DNA of 64,000 nucleotides from Flavobacteriales bacterium UBA6057 (GCA_002428995.1 DIYJ01000011.1:248001-312000); one strand, 5' to 3'; counted from the first letter of the stretch, positions 54,273 to 63,084 are shown. The notes: generated from the letters alone by a model not told the origin. Made by a program: numbers and translations.

Positions 54273-55392
54273 ACCGCGCATACTCATTCTTACAGACTGG
54301 TTTACTCCCGGGTTCAAGGCAGGAGGTCCCATACGATCCGTACAAAACCTGGTGGATGCCTTAAAGAATGAGGTTGACTTTTCCATCCTCACCAGCGATC
54401 GTGACTTGCTCGATGCAAATCCATACCATGGAATAGAAGCCAATCAATGGATCGATCGGGGCGGCTATCGGGTCATGTACCTCAGTCCTGAACGATTGTC
54501 ACATGAAATCCGGACAACCCTTGAAAGCAATGAGTTTGATAAGGTCTATCTCAATAGTTTCTTTTCTGTTGCCTTTACCTTAAAACCGCTCCTGAAGCTT
54601 TGGAAGCTCCGCTTGTTGAGTAAGGTGATTTTGGCGCCAAGGGGAATGCTCGGAGAAGGTGCGTTGAGTATTAAGCCGCGCAAGAAAAAACTGTTTCTGT
54701 TTCTTTTCAAAAGCCTGGGCATTCATCGCAGGATCGCGTTTCATTCCACAGATGTTTCGGAAACTAAATCCATCCAGGCGGTGCTAGGTCAGGTAAAGCT
54801 CACAGAGGTGATGAACATCCCGGTGCAGGTTGCCGAGGACGCTGTTCACTCCAGGCATGAGCCTTTGAGGATCATTTTCGCCTCGCGCATTTCACCTAAG
54901 AAGAACCTTCATCTTTTGCTTGAGTTGGCGACTCAATCAACACGGCCGTTTGAATTGAACGTGTTTGGAGCTGCGGATGATCAGGACTATTATGACCGAT
55001 GCCTGCAAATTACATCGGACGATGGTCGCATTCGCTTCCATGGAGCAGTGACTCCGGAGGAGCTAAAGCAGCAGCTGGAAGCGTCTGACCTCTGTGTCTT
55101 GCCTACCCGCAACGAGAACTTTGGTCATTCCATCATCGAAGCGCTCGCGGTAGGAACACCGGTCATCATCAGCGATCAGACTCCGTGGAATGACCTTGAA
55201 GCAGCCGGAGCTGGCTGGGTCATACCCTTGCAGGATCATGCGCGATGGGCCTCAACGCTGGAGCTGGCAACTCATATGCCCACCGAGGAATTTCAACGCA
55301 TGTCTCAGCAGGCTCAGGAATATGTGCGAGGGAAGTTTGATTTTGAAGAACTTCGCAAGCGGTACAAAACCCTCTTTGGTGCTCAAAACTGA
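54262..55392 (+). CDS. Glycosyltransferase, GT4 family
   Basis: A 376-residue GT-B enzyme. The start RILILTDWFTPGFKAGGPIR has the Gly-rich acceptor loop, VILAPRGMLGEGALSIKPRKK is common in sugar-locus members, and the donor domain has LRIIFASRISPKKNLHLLLE, FNVFGAADDQDYYDR-like strands, and the EX7E segment NENFGHSIIEALAVGTPV. Its start lies 11 nt inside the amidotransferase gene, and its last 14 nt overlap the acetyltransferase gene. Confidence 0.92.
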   Translation: MSNKPRILILTDWFTPGFKAGGPIRSVQNLVDALKNEVDFSILTSDRDLLDANPYHGIEANQWIDRGGYRVMYLSPERLSHEIRTTLESNEFDKVYLNSFFSVAFTLKPLLKLWKLRLLSKVILAPRGMLGEGALSIKPRKKKLFLFLFKSLGIHRRIAFHSTDVSETKSIQAVLGQVKLTEVMNIPVQVAEDAVHSRHEPLRIIFASRISPKKNLHLLLELATQSTRPFELNVFGAADDQDYYDRCLQITSDDGRIRFHGAVTPEELKQQLEASDLCVLPTRNENFGHSIIEALAVGTPVIISDQTPWNDLEAAGAGWVIPLQDHARWASTLELATHMPTEEFQRMSQQAQEYVRGKFDFEELRKRYKTLFGAQN

Positions 55393-55933
55393 CCTTTCCA
55401 AATTCAACAACGACTGGTATGACCCAGGAGCAGGCAGGCTGAAACGCCTTTGCTGGTACATTGTGAATGCGGTCTTTTTCAACTCTCACGCCTTACTTCC
55501 CTATACCTTCAAATGCTCCCTTCTGCGCAGCTTTGGTGCTGTCATAGGCAAAGGAGTGGTGATCAAGCCTCACGTGAACATCAAGTATCCGTGGAAGCTT
55601 CAAATCGGTGATCATGCCTGGGTGGGCGAAGGTGTTTGGATTGACAATCTTGAGGTGATCACCATTGGCGCAAACGCCTGTATCTCCCAGGGTGCCTTGC
55701 TGCTTTCCGGAAACCATGATTATTCCAGGAGTACCTTCGACTTGCTTTTGAAACCGATTCAGATTGATGAAGGTGCGTGGATCGGAGCAAAAAGCATTGT
55801 TACTCAAGGAGTTCATGTGGGAAGTCATGCGGTGCTGGCTGTTCAGTCTGTAGCATCTGCTGATTTGGAGCCGTATGCCATTTACCGTGGAAACCCTGCA
55901 ACAAAATTGAAGGAACGAAGCATCAAGGAATGA
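55379..55933 (+). CDS. WcaF-like sugar acetyltransferase (hexapeptide-repeat)
   Basis: A 184-residue left-handed beta-helix enzyme of the type called putative colanic acid biosynthesis acetyltransferase. DLSKFNNDWYDPGAGRLKR opens the domain, followed by SFGAVIGKGVVIKPHVNIK, IGDHAWVGEGVWIDNLE, the catalytic-His-like SGNHDYSRSTFDL, and YAIYRGNPATKLKER. The GTG at 55379 is chosen, giving a 14-nt overlap with the glycosyltransferase; a TTG one codon earlier is also possible. The open frame to 55190 is only antisense-like noise inside the upstream gene. Its stop overlaps the next ATG. Confidence 0.87.
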   Translation: MLKTDLSKFNNDWYDPGAGRLKRLCWYIVNAVFFNSHALLPYTFKCSLLRSFGAVIGKGVVIKPHVNIKYPWKLQIGDHAWVGEGVWIDNLEVITIGANACISQGALLLSGNHDYSRSTFDLLLKPIQIDEGAWIGAKSIVTQGVHVGSHAVLAVQSVASADLEPYAIYRGNPATKLKERSIKE

Positions 55934-56676
55934 AGATTTCACTGATCACATGCTGTTACAACAGCGCTCAAACCTTGCCAGCGACCCTTGATTCCGTAAG
56001 GACTCAAACACTTCAGGATTTCGAATACATCGTGGTGGATGGAGCATCAGCGGACAATACAAAAGCCATCATTGAGCAAAACGCGGATATCATCACCAAT
56101 TGGGTGAGCGAACCAGACAAAGGAATCTACGATGCCATGAATAAGGGCATCGGCCTGGCTACCGGAGACGTCATTGGTTTTTTGCACTCAGATGACCTGT
56201 TCTTCTCATCCAACTCCCTGGAACTAGTCTCAAAAACCTTTGCAGATCACAGCTGTGATGCCTGCTATGCTGATCTCTTATATGTAGATCGCGAAGACAG
56301 TTCCAAAGTGATCAGAACCTGGAAGTCCAAACCATACGATCCTGGATTGTTTCACAAAGGCTGGATGCCTGCTCATCCAACCTTCTACCTGCGCGCTGAG
56401 CACTATCGGGAATTTGGCGGCTACGATATTTCATTCCAGATCAGTGCCGATTATGAGCTAATGATGCGCATGCTGCTCCGCCATGGAATCGAGGCACACT
56501 ACATACCTGAAACCCTGATCAGGATGCGAGTAGGTGGTGAAAGCAATGTGTCGCTGGCCAATCGATGGAAGGCGAATCAGGAAGATGCGCGGGCCTGGAA
56601 GGTGAATGGAATGAAGCCGGGAACACTGACCCGCTGGCAGAAGCCGCTGTCTAAAATCAAGCAGTTTTTCAAGTAG
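55930..56676 (+). CDS. Glycosyltransferase, GT2 family
   Basis: A 248-residue GT-A enzyme of the short WcaA/WcaE type. ISLITCCYNSAQTLPATLDS, YIVVDGASADNTKAI and the motif EPDKGIYDAMNKGIGLATG (about residues 54-72) followed by IGFLHSDDLFF hold the metal site. HPTFYLRAEHYREFGG and ISADYELMMRMLL are the acceptor side. No membrane helix. Last gene of the sugar locus; the convergent DUF6089 gene ends 8 nt away. A weak stem (GAGCT/AGCTC, 56680-56694) lies across this junction. Confidence 0.92.
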   Translation: MKISLITCCYNSAQTLPATLDSVRTQTLQDFEYIVVDGASADNTKAIIEQNADIITNWVSEPDKGIYDAMNKGIGLATGDVIGFLHSDDLFFSSNSLELVSKTFADHSCDACYADLLYVDREDSSKVIRTWKSKPYDPGLFHKGWMPAHPTFYLRAEHYREFGGYDISFQISADYELMMRMLLRHGIEAHYIPETLIRMRVGGESNVSLANRWKANQEDARAWKVNGMKPGTLTRWQKPLSKIKQFFK

Positions 56677-56684
56677 TCGGAGCT

Positions 56685-57593
56685 CTAGAAGCTCTTTCTG
56701 GATCCCTTGCTGCGGAACCAGGAGTAGGTAATGCCAAAGGTCATGTAGTAGTCCAGATTGTCTGGGTTCCCACGAATTCCACCTTCTTTATAGAAAAGAT
56801 ACAAGGGAGCTCCACCACCGGCTGCCACTGATTGGGCCTGGGGTGTATCCAGCACTTCCTGGGTTCGATTGGAATAAGGTGCTGCTTCAGCAGAGAGTGC
56901 ACTCGGACTTGGGTAAACCGTACTTACATCGTCCAGGTAGTCCGTGAAGGTGATTCTGTACTTGACAAACAAACCGACCCTGTGCTTTTGATTGAAAACA
57001 TAGTCATAGCCCACACCAATGGGGATGGCCACATTCCAGGCGTTGTAGGCATTTTGAGGACCTTCGGTATTCAATGGACGCAAAGGCCGGAAACGCGATT
57101 CACCCGGTAGCTTGGCGCGAGGGTTGTTTCGGAATGCTGCGATGCCGATCGTGAAATACGCCTTCCGGTCAAACTGTACTGGATTGTATCGTTGACGAGC
57201 CTTATGAAAACTCCAAACGAACTGGTATTCTCCCGCAAATTCAATGACGTCATTGATGAAGCTTAAATTTCTGGTGAACCTGTTTGGGTCATCCAGCAGG
57301 CTGTCGGCCCCCTGCAATCTGAAATAGTTCGCAGCTCCCTGCACAGCCATGTGTTTGTGAAACTGCCAACGATAGTGCACTCCCGTAGACCATCTTGTTT
57401 GCCTGAAATCTCTCGGAGAATAAAGAGCATCGGTTTCTCCGATGTCTCCAAAATACTTTGAGCCTCCGAGGCTTACCCCGAAATCGGTTCCCAGACTTCG
57501 GTAATTATGCCCCCTGAACTTATAGCCTCTCCTTTGTCCATACGTCTGTGCGCAAACGCTGACTAATAAAAGAATAATAAGGAGGGATCTCAT
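56685..57593 (-). CDS. DUF6089 outer-membrane beta-barrel protein (copy 1)
   Basis: A 302-residue exported protein with a signal peptide (MRSLLIILLLVSVCAQTYGQ). The mature start TDFGVSLGGSKYFGDIGE is the DUF6089 opening; alternating strands follow, with QTRWSTGVHYRWQF, VQGAANYFRLQGADSLL and TFTDYLDDVSTVYPSP. The last residues KSF with alternating aromatic residues suit a barrel C terminus. It shares long segments with the gene at 58407 (FTRNLSFxND, TDYLDDVSxxYPxP), so the two are paralogues. Its function is not known. Confidence 0.85.
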   Translation of the reverse strand: MRSLLIILLLVSVCAQTYGQRRGYKFRGHNYRSLGTDFGVSLGGSKYFGDIGETDALYSPRDFRQTRWSTGVHYRWQFHKHMAVQGAANYFRLQGADSLLDDPNRFTRNLSFINDVIEFAGEYQFVWSFHKARQRYNPVQFDRKAYFTIGIAAFRNNPRAKLPGESRFRPLRPLNTEGPQNAYNAWNVAIPIGVGYDYVFNQKHRVGLFVKYRITFTDYLDDVSTVYPSPSALSAEAAPYSNRTQEVLDTPQAQSVAAGGGAPLYLFYKEGGIRGNPDNLDYYMTFGITYSWFRSKGSRKSF

Positions 57594-57766
57594 GTTGGAA
57601 AAAGGCTTCGAGCTGACAGCGCAAATAAAATGGATAGGTGCTACAAAAATGAAAATTCATAGCAATCCGAACAGAAATAATTAAGAGTCATTTGTCCATA
57701 ACGGAGGACGTCCGGTAAAGTTTCGGAAGAAGCCTTGTGAAAAGGCGCAAATAGAGAGCCTGTAAC

Positions 57767-58396
57767 CTATTTCCAGAGTGGGTCGATGGCAAGGAGTTCC
57801 ACCGTAAAAGAACCATCGTTAGCTTCTAGCAACCCAATGGTAAAAGAGGGGCGCTTACCCATCTCGTCAATGTTGTCAGATTCAAACTCCACGGTGTTCA
57901 ATTGATACTTGTAGTAACGGAAGTTTGAACCTATTCCTCGCTTGAATCCCTCTGGAACCAGGCGCTTGTGCAGAATCATGGTGAGTTTTTCCTGCTGCTC
58001 CAGGGCTTCTTCCAGCGTAAGGCCATCAAACTTACATGTGAACGCGTGACTTCGTTCGCTGTCGACCTCTATCGTATTTGAGTTAGAGTGTAGCACCTCG
58101 ATCTTGCTTTCATAAACGGTCTTCCCATCATTCGTTCCCGTTCGACTGCCCTTCAGATCGCCAAAACTGCGCTTGGCCGATTCATAAATTTGATCCATCT
58201 GCATGTGGAGCTTCGCACTATCGGTGTCTATAGGGCGCGCGGTATCAGCAGCGACTACCATGGTAGCAGAGTCCATGGATAGTGTATCCTGGGTTGCCAT
58301 TTGACTGGCGGAATCTGTTTTCACTGTGTCCTGACAAATCGCCTCCGTTCCAGTGGCTACAAAAAGGAACACAAGGCATTGAAAAATGAACTTCAT
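57767..58396 (-). CDS. Secreted protein of unknown function
   Basis: A 209-residue protein from the ATG at 58396. Signal peptide MKFIFQCLVFLFVATGTEA is followed by a low-complexity stretch rich in Asp, Ser, Thr and Ala (about residues 22-60). Then come a soluble domain with KTVYESKIEVLHSNSNT, HAFTCKFDGLTLEEALEQQE and a strand-rich end (FTIGLLEANDGSFTVELLA). I recognise no family. It lies between the two DUF6089 genes on the same strand, 10 nt after the upstream one, so it may be part of the same envelope complex. The open frame to 58471 overlaps the neighbour and is not used. Confidence 0.72.
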   Translation of the reverse strand: MKFIFQCLVFLFVATGTEAICQDTVKTDSASQMATQDTLSMDSATMVVAADTARPIDTDSAKLHMQMDQIYESAKRSFGDLKGSRTGTNDGKTVYESKIEVLHSNSNTIEVDSERSHAFTCKFDGLTLEEALEQQEKLTMILHKRLVPEGFKRGIGSNFRYYKYQLNTVEFESDNIDEMGKRPSFTIGLLEANDGSFTVELLAIDPLWK

Positions 58397-58406
58397 AGAG
58401 AGAAGG

Positions 58407-59312
58407 TTAGAATCGAGCTCTGCCCACTTTGGATTTCTTACGACCGTAAAGGTAGTTTCTTCTCTTTCCAAAGCTCTTGGAGTTTCCTCGGATCACGTAT
58501 GAATACGTGAAGGCAGCCAGCAGATAGCTGTCATTGGTTTCCGGGTTTCCTCGAATCGCTCCCTCCTTGAAATAGGGAAGCCATTCCTGAGCTACGGGAT
58601 CGGCCTCGAGCTCAGCGGATCGATTTGAGAGTGCACGAGCTTCATCGCTGCCAAGATTTGCAGGGTCAGGGTAGGCACTGCTTACGTCATCCAAATAGTC
58701 TGTAAAGGTGTACCTCCAACTCATGCTGAAACCGAAACGATGCACCCGGGAAAAAGTGTAGAAAAGTCCCATTCCAACCGGAATCGCGGGTTGGATTCTT
58801 CCGTAAGACTGTCCTTCGGTTTGCAGTGGCTGAAGCGCATACCACTGACCATCTAGCCTCGCTTTAGGATTGTTGTAGAAAGCGGCAATCCCTGCAAAAA
58901 TGAATGCTTTAAAGTCGATGAGGTAGCGCCCCGTACGTCCAACGTCTGGCGTATTAACGAAGTAATACTCACCGGTAAATGCGAGCTCATAAATGTCATT
59001 CCTGAAGCTCAGGTTTCGCGTAAACCGAAGTGGGTTCTCAATCAGGCTATCTGCGGCCTGAAGGCGGATATAGTTGAAAGTGCCTTGAATGGCAAAATTG
59101 TAATGAAGTCGGTAGCGGGCAAACACTCCGGGGTTCCAGCGCGTTTGATTTACTTGCATGTCATAGATCCAATCGCGAGCCTCGCCTGGACCTCCTCCGA
59201 TTTCTCCAAGGTAGTTGCTCATACCTAACCGCACACCAACATCCCAGGCATACTGGGACTGGAGCGCGGAAGTCGAGAGCAGTAGGGTTAATATGGCTAT
59301 AAACTTCCGCAT
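58407..59312 (-). CDS. DUF6089 outer-membrane beta-barrel protein (copy 2)
   Basis: A 301-residue exported protein from the ATG at 59312 with signal peptide MRKFIAILTLLLSTSALQSQ. DVGVRLGMSNYLGEIGGGPG is the DUF6089 start; barrel strands include QTRWNPGVFARYRLHYNF, IQGTFNYIRLQAADSLI, FTRNLSFRNDIYEL and TFTDYLDDVSSAYPDP. The basic end (GKRRNYLYGRKKSKVGRARF) is different from copy 1. A promoter element at 59328-59335 is 16 nt ahead. First gene of a three-gene run with the unknown secreted protein and copy 1. Confidence 0.86.
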   Translation of the reverse strand: MRKFIAILTLLLSTSALQSQYAWDVGVRLGMSNYLGEIGGGPGEARDWIYDMQVNQTRWNPGVFARYRLHYNFAIQGTFNYIRLQAADSLIENPLRFTRNLSFRNDIYELAFTGEYYFVNTPDVGRTGRYLIDFKAFIFAGIAAFYNNPKARLDGQWYALQPLQTEGQSYGRIQPAIPVGMGLFYTFSRVHRFGFSMSWRYTFTDYLDDVSSAYPDPANLGSDEARALSNRSAELEADPVAQEWLPYFKEGAIRGNPETNDSYLLAAFTYSYVIRGNSKSFGKRRNYLYGRKKSKVGRARF

Positions 59313-59327
59313 GTACAAACTGCCTTG

Positions 59328-59335
59328 CAAAGTTA
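59328..59335 (-). promoter_or_regulatory. -7 promoter element upstream of DUF6089 copy 2
   Basis: On the minus strand this is TAACTTTG, an exact TAnnTTTG match 16 nt ahead of the ATG at 59312, so the leader would be very short. It supports the shorter start. Confidence 0.5.
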
Positions 59336-59420
59336 GCAAATCTGATAAGCCACAGATTCGACTAAAACAAGTGTAAAAAAAGCACGTTAGGACTACCTAC
59401 AAAGGCATCGTTACGTCAAA

Positions 59421-59428
59421 TACCTTTG
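59421..59428 (+). promoter_or_regulatory. -7 promoter element upstream of the T9SS type-B protein
   Basis: TACCTTTG is an exact TAnnTTTG match. Its last base lies only 11 nt before the ATG at 59440, so the transcript would have a leader of about five nt or less. Confidence 0.5.
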
Positions 59429-59439
59429 CAGAGTTTTTT

Positions 59440-61506
59440 ATGCGCTCCTTACTCATTCAACTCATACTTGTGCTCAGTCCAGTTCTGGCTTTGGCGGCAT
59501 TGCCTCCGCCCGAGTTCAGGTGTGTGGAGCTGAATGAGACCGATGACATCACGCTGCATTGGACCAGTCCGGCTGATCCTGGTAACGAGTTCATCACCTT
59601 CATCGTGTATTACCAGGCCAGCTCCATTGATCCATTCATCGTGCTCAATACCGTTCCGCTGCTCAGTCAGGAATCGCTGTTCGAGACGGGATTGTTTGCT
59701 GGGAATGGGAAGTTCTACATGGTAACTGTGTTTGATGATGGATCCGGTGTTGACACCAGTATTTCATCCGATACGGTGGCACCTATGCTCATCTCGGCTG
59801 TGGCAAACGGCACTTCAATTCAGCTGAGCTGGAATGACCTCCAGCTTCCCAGCGAGGATTCCATTTACCGTATTTCTCGCAGAACGGTCGGAGAAGATTG
59901 GGTGATCATCGACTCGACTGATTACTTTACAACCAGCCTGCTGGACAGTGCCGGTGCATGCACAGAAACCTACGAATACATGGTCGAGATTGGAGGCTTG
60001 GGAGGGTGCCTGAGCCGATCGAACAGAAGCAGCGTAACCATCACGGATGACGTTGCTCCTGAGATCAATGACCTTTTGTGTGCCTCAGTGGATACGGCTA
60101 CGGGAGCTGTGAAACTGGAGTGGAGAAACTCGGTTTCTCCCGATGTGTTTGGGTACCTTGTTTATTACTTCAGCGACTTCAACTGGATTGACACCACCTT
60201 TGATACCATAGATCTCACGTTCACCTTTGACAAACGTGGCATCAACGCTCAGGTCCAGCCGGAAACGCTTTCAGTGGCAGGCTTTGACAGCTGCTTCAGC
60301 AATGTCACCATGTTTTACAATGTGGCGCCCGGTTCCGATCGCTTCAGCACCATTTTCGGAGAGGTGACTGACATCGATCGCTGCGAGGGTGAGGTCACGT
60401 TTCAGTGGAACATGCCCGATGATGAATACTTCGTGGGTGTGCTCAATCCTTCTGAGTATCGCATCTACGCCAAGGACGAACAGGGAGTTTCTACGCTGCG
60501 TGGCACCGTGGGGCCCGAAGATTCAGTGTTCATTGATACCAATGTCGCGCTTGGTCAGAACTACACTTATGTGATCGCTGCCTACGATGCCGAAACCGAT
60601 AAGGAGGCCATTTCCAACAAGATTGAAGTGACGCTAAGCGCGCCTAATTTGCCTGACCATCTCTACATAAGTTGTGTTTCGGGAGATCACGAGACGGATG
60701 AGAATGTGGTGCACATAGAGACAGATACCGTTTCTGATGTGAGAGAATATCGCCTCCTTCGATCCCTTTCACGAGATACCGAGTTTCAGGCCATTCAGCG
60801 GATTGGCGATCCCCGGAGCAGTTCCTTCAGCATTGCAGACGAGAGTGATTATGGAAACCAGGGTCCCTTCTTCTACATGGTTCAGGGACTGGACGAATGT
60901 GGGTTGGTGATCACATCCACCGATACGGTGAGGAGCGTGAGGCTCGAGGGATTTCTGGACAATACTGATTTGCTTGTGAACCTTGAGTGGAACGCTTATG
61001 AAGGGTTCGACTCATCTTCCACGGTGGTAGATGACTACGAGCTTGTGAGGCTCACCAGCGATGTCAATCGTGACTATCTCTTCACTTCTGCATTGCCTGG
61101 AACTTACCAGGATAATCTCGTGCCACTCGATAATGTAGGTGGAAACATTTGCTATTACGTGGAGATCAACGAGTCGAACGAGAATTCCCTGGGATTGATG
61201 GAGACCTGTCAATCCAATCTCCTTTGCTTCCCGCAAGATCCAAGAGTGTTTATTCCCAACGCTTTCACGCCTGACGGGGATATGATCAATGATACCTTCC
61301 TGCCTTATGTCAATTATGTGGAGCCCGGATCATACCGACTCAACATTTACGACCGCTCAGGAAATCTTGTCTTTTCTACTTCCGATCCCACGGAAGGCTG
61401 GGATGGAGTAGGCTCAGCGATAGGCGTTTATGTATACAGAATGGACCTTGTCAACGTGCGTGGCGAAGAGGACGTGTTCTCTGGAAAGCTCCACTTGGTT
61501 CGATAA
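59440..61506 (+). CDS. T9SS type-B secreted protein with fibronectin-like repeats
   Basis: A 688-residue exported protein. Signal peptide MRSLLIQLILVLSPVLALAA. The body holds several fibronectin type III-like beta-sandwiches of about 95 residues, seen as recurring strands such as ITLHWTSPADPGN, IQLSWNDLQLPSED, VKLEWRNSVSPDVFGYLVYY, VTFQWNMPDDEYF and VNLEWNAYEGFD. The end is a CHU_C/type-B T9SS sorting domain (VFIPNAFTPDGDMINDTF, YRLNIYDRSGNLVFST, EGWDG, GVYVYRMDL). It is exported by the T9SS to the surface. It is divergent from the DUF6089 run and has its own promoter. Confidence 0.9.
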   Translation: MRSLLIQLILVLSPVLALAALPPPEFRCVELNETDDITLHWTSPADPGNEFITFIVYYQASSIDPFIVLNTVPLLSQESLFETGLFAGNGKFYMVTVFDDGSGVDTSISSDTVAPMLISAVANGTSIQLSWNDLQLPSEDSIYRISRRTVGEDWVIIDSTDYFTTSLLDSAGACTETYEYMVEIGGLGGCLSRSNRSSVTITDDVAPEINDLLCASVDTATGAVKLEWRNSVSPDVFGYLVYYFSDFNWIDTTFDTIDLTFTFDKRGINAQVQPETLSVAGFDSCFSNVTMFYNVAPGSDRFSTIFGEVTDIDRCEGEVTFQWNMPDDEYFVGVLNPSEYRIYAKDEQGVSTLRGTVGPEDSVFIDTNVALGQNYTYVIAAYDAETDKEAISNKIEVTLSAPNLPDHLYISCVSGDHETDENVVHIETDTVSDVREYRLLRSLSRDTEFQAIQRIGDPRSSSFSIADESDYGNQGPFFYMVQGLDECGLVITSTDTVRSVRLEGFLDNTDLLVNLEWNAYEGFDSSSTVVDDYELVRLTSDVNRDYLFTSALPGTYQDNLVPLDNVGGNICYYVEINESNENSLGLMETCQSNLLCFPQDPRVFIPNAFTPDGDMINDTFLPYVNYVEPGSYRLNIYDRSGNLVFSTSDPTEGWDGVGSAIGVYVYRMDLVNVRGEEDVFSGKLHLVR

Positions 61507-61563
61507 TTTAAGAACCTTAACAGTCAAATTACTCCATGTAGTTCATTAACGGTTCAGGCTTTC

Positions 61564-61571
61564 TATTTTTG
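61564..61571 (+). promoter_or_regulatory. -7 promoter element upstream of guaB
   Basis: TATTTTTG matches TAnnTTTG, 26 nt ahead of the guaB ATG. TTC at 61542-61544, 19 nt upstream, is a one-base variant of the -33 TTG. No riboswitch-like structure is seen between this element and the start. Confidence 0.5.
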
Positions 61572-61597
61572 CGCAATTTTTTAAGCCGCTCAACCGC

Positions 61598-63073
61598 ATG
61601 AAACACATCTCCAGCTCCATCCCCGAAGGCCTCACATTTGATGATGTTCTCCTCGTTCCGGGATACTCGGAAATACTCCCGAGAAACGTGGACATCACCA
61701 GTAAGTTTTCAAAGAACATTGAGCTGCGCGCGCCCATTGTGTCCGCAGCGATGGACACGGTGACCCAGGCAGAACTGGCGATTGCCATTGCCCAAGAGGG
61801 TGGTATTGGCGTGTTGCACAAAAACATGAGCATCAAAGCTCAGGCAGCTGAGGTTCGGAAGGTGAAGCGATCAGAGAGCGGAATGATCCAGGATCCTGTG
61901 ACGATTCAAAAAGATGCCCAGGTAGGAGATGCGCTGGCGTTGATGAAAGAGCATTCCATCGGAGGAATTCCGGTGGTGGATGATCAAATGAGCTTAGTTG
62001 GGATTGTTACCAACAGAGACCTGCGCTTCGAAAAGCATATGGGAAGACCGTTGAGCGAGGTCATGACCATGGATAGCCTGGTGACGACCAAAGACGGTTC
62101 AGACCTGGAGCGGGCAGAAGAGATCCTCCAGCAGCATAAGATTGAAAAGCTTCCGGTGGTGGATGATAACAACAAGCTGGTTGGACTCATCACCTTCAAA
62201 GACATTGTAAAATCCAAGATTCGTCCAAACGCTTGTAAGGATGACTTCGGCAGATTGCGCGTTGCAGCTGCTGTAGGAGTTACCGCAGATACGTTCGAGC
62301 GAATGGATGCGCTGATTGCTGCCGGAGCGGACGCCATCGTAATTGATACGGCTCACGGTCATTCCAAAGGTGTGATCGACCTGCTGAAAGAGGCTAAACA
62401 ACGTTTTGCGGATTCCACAGTGGACCTTGTGGTTGGTAATGTTGCGACTTCTGAGGCTGCATTAGCATTAGCTGAAGCAGGTGCAGACGGTGTGAAGGTT
62501 GGTATCGGTCCTGGTTCCATTTGTACCACGCGTGTAATTGCAGGTGTAGGTGTGCCACAGCTCTCTGCTATCATGTATGCAGCAGATGCATTGAAAGAAC
62601 TTGGAGTACCTGTCATCGCTGATGGAGGTATTCGCTTCTCAGGTGATATCGTGAAGGCTTTGGCAGCCGGAGCATCCAGCATCATGGCCGGGTCCATGTT
62701 TGCCGGGGTAGAAGAGTCACCCGGAGAAACCATCATTTACGAAGGAAGAAGATTCAAGACCTACCGCGGTATGGGAAGTATTGAGGCCATGCAAAAAGGC
62801 TCTAAGGACCGCTACTTCCAGGATGTTGAAGATGATATCAAAAAGCTTGTTCCCGAAGGTATCAGCGGCCGCGTTCCGTTTAAAGGAAAACTCAGTGAAA
62901 TTCTCTATCAAATGATCGGAGGTTTGAGAGCGGGCATGGGATATTGCGGAGCAAAAGATATTGCAGGCTTGCAAAATGCTCAGTTTATTCGCGTAACGGC
63001 TGCGGGCGTCCGTGAAAGTCATCCACATGACGTAACGATCACCCGCGAAGCACCAAACTATACCAGTAGATAA
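61598..63073 (+). CDS. guaB: Inosine-5'-monophosphate dehydrogenase
   Basis: A 491-residue enzyme that oxidises IMP to XMP with NAD, the committed step of GMP synthesis. SSIPEGLTFDDVLLVPGYSE opens the TIM barrel, two CBS domains lie at about residues 95-210, and the barrel resumes with AGADAIVIDTAHGHS. The catalytic loop is GPGSICTTRV (Cys at about residue 309), followed by IADGGIRFSGDIVKAL and YRGMGSIEAM. The typical length is kept. It competes with purA for IMP. A parvulin gene starts 11 nt after it. Confidence 0.97.
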   Translation: MKHISSSIPEGLTFDDVLLVPGYSEILPRNVDITSKFSKNIELRAPIVSAAMDTVTQAELAIAIAQEGGIGVLHKNMSIKAQAAEVRKVKRSESGMIQDPVTIQKDAQVGDALALMKEHSIGGIPVVDDQMSLVGIVTNRDLRFEKHMGRPLSEVMTMDSLVTTKDGSDLERAEEILQQHKIEKLPVVDDNNKLVGLITFKDIVKSKIRPNACKDDFGRLRVAAAVGVTADTFERMDALIAAGADAIVIDTAHGHSKGVIDLLKEAKQRFADSTVDLVVGNVATSEAALALAEAGADGVKVGIGPGSICTTRVIAGVGVPQLSAIMYAADALKELGVPVIADGGIRFSGDIVKALAAGASSIMAGSMFAGVEESPGETIIYEGRRFKTYRGMGSIEAMQKGSKDRYFQDVEDDIKKLVPEGISGRVPFKGKLSEILYQMIGGLRAGMGYCGAKDIAGLQNAQFIRVTAAGVRESHPHDVTITREAPNYTSR

Positions 63074-63084
63074 TTGTGAATACA

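Noticed and set aside
55190..55378. Upstream extension of the WcaF-like acetyltransferase
   Set aside because: The region belongs to the GT4 gene in another frame; homologues of the acetyltransferase begin near the DLSKFNNDW segment.
56680..56694. Possible terminator hairpin GAGCT-CTAGA-AGCTC between convergent genes
   Set aside because: The stem has only five pairs, no clear U-run follows and it overlaps the end of the DUF6089 gene.
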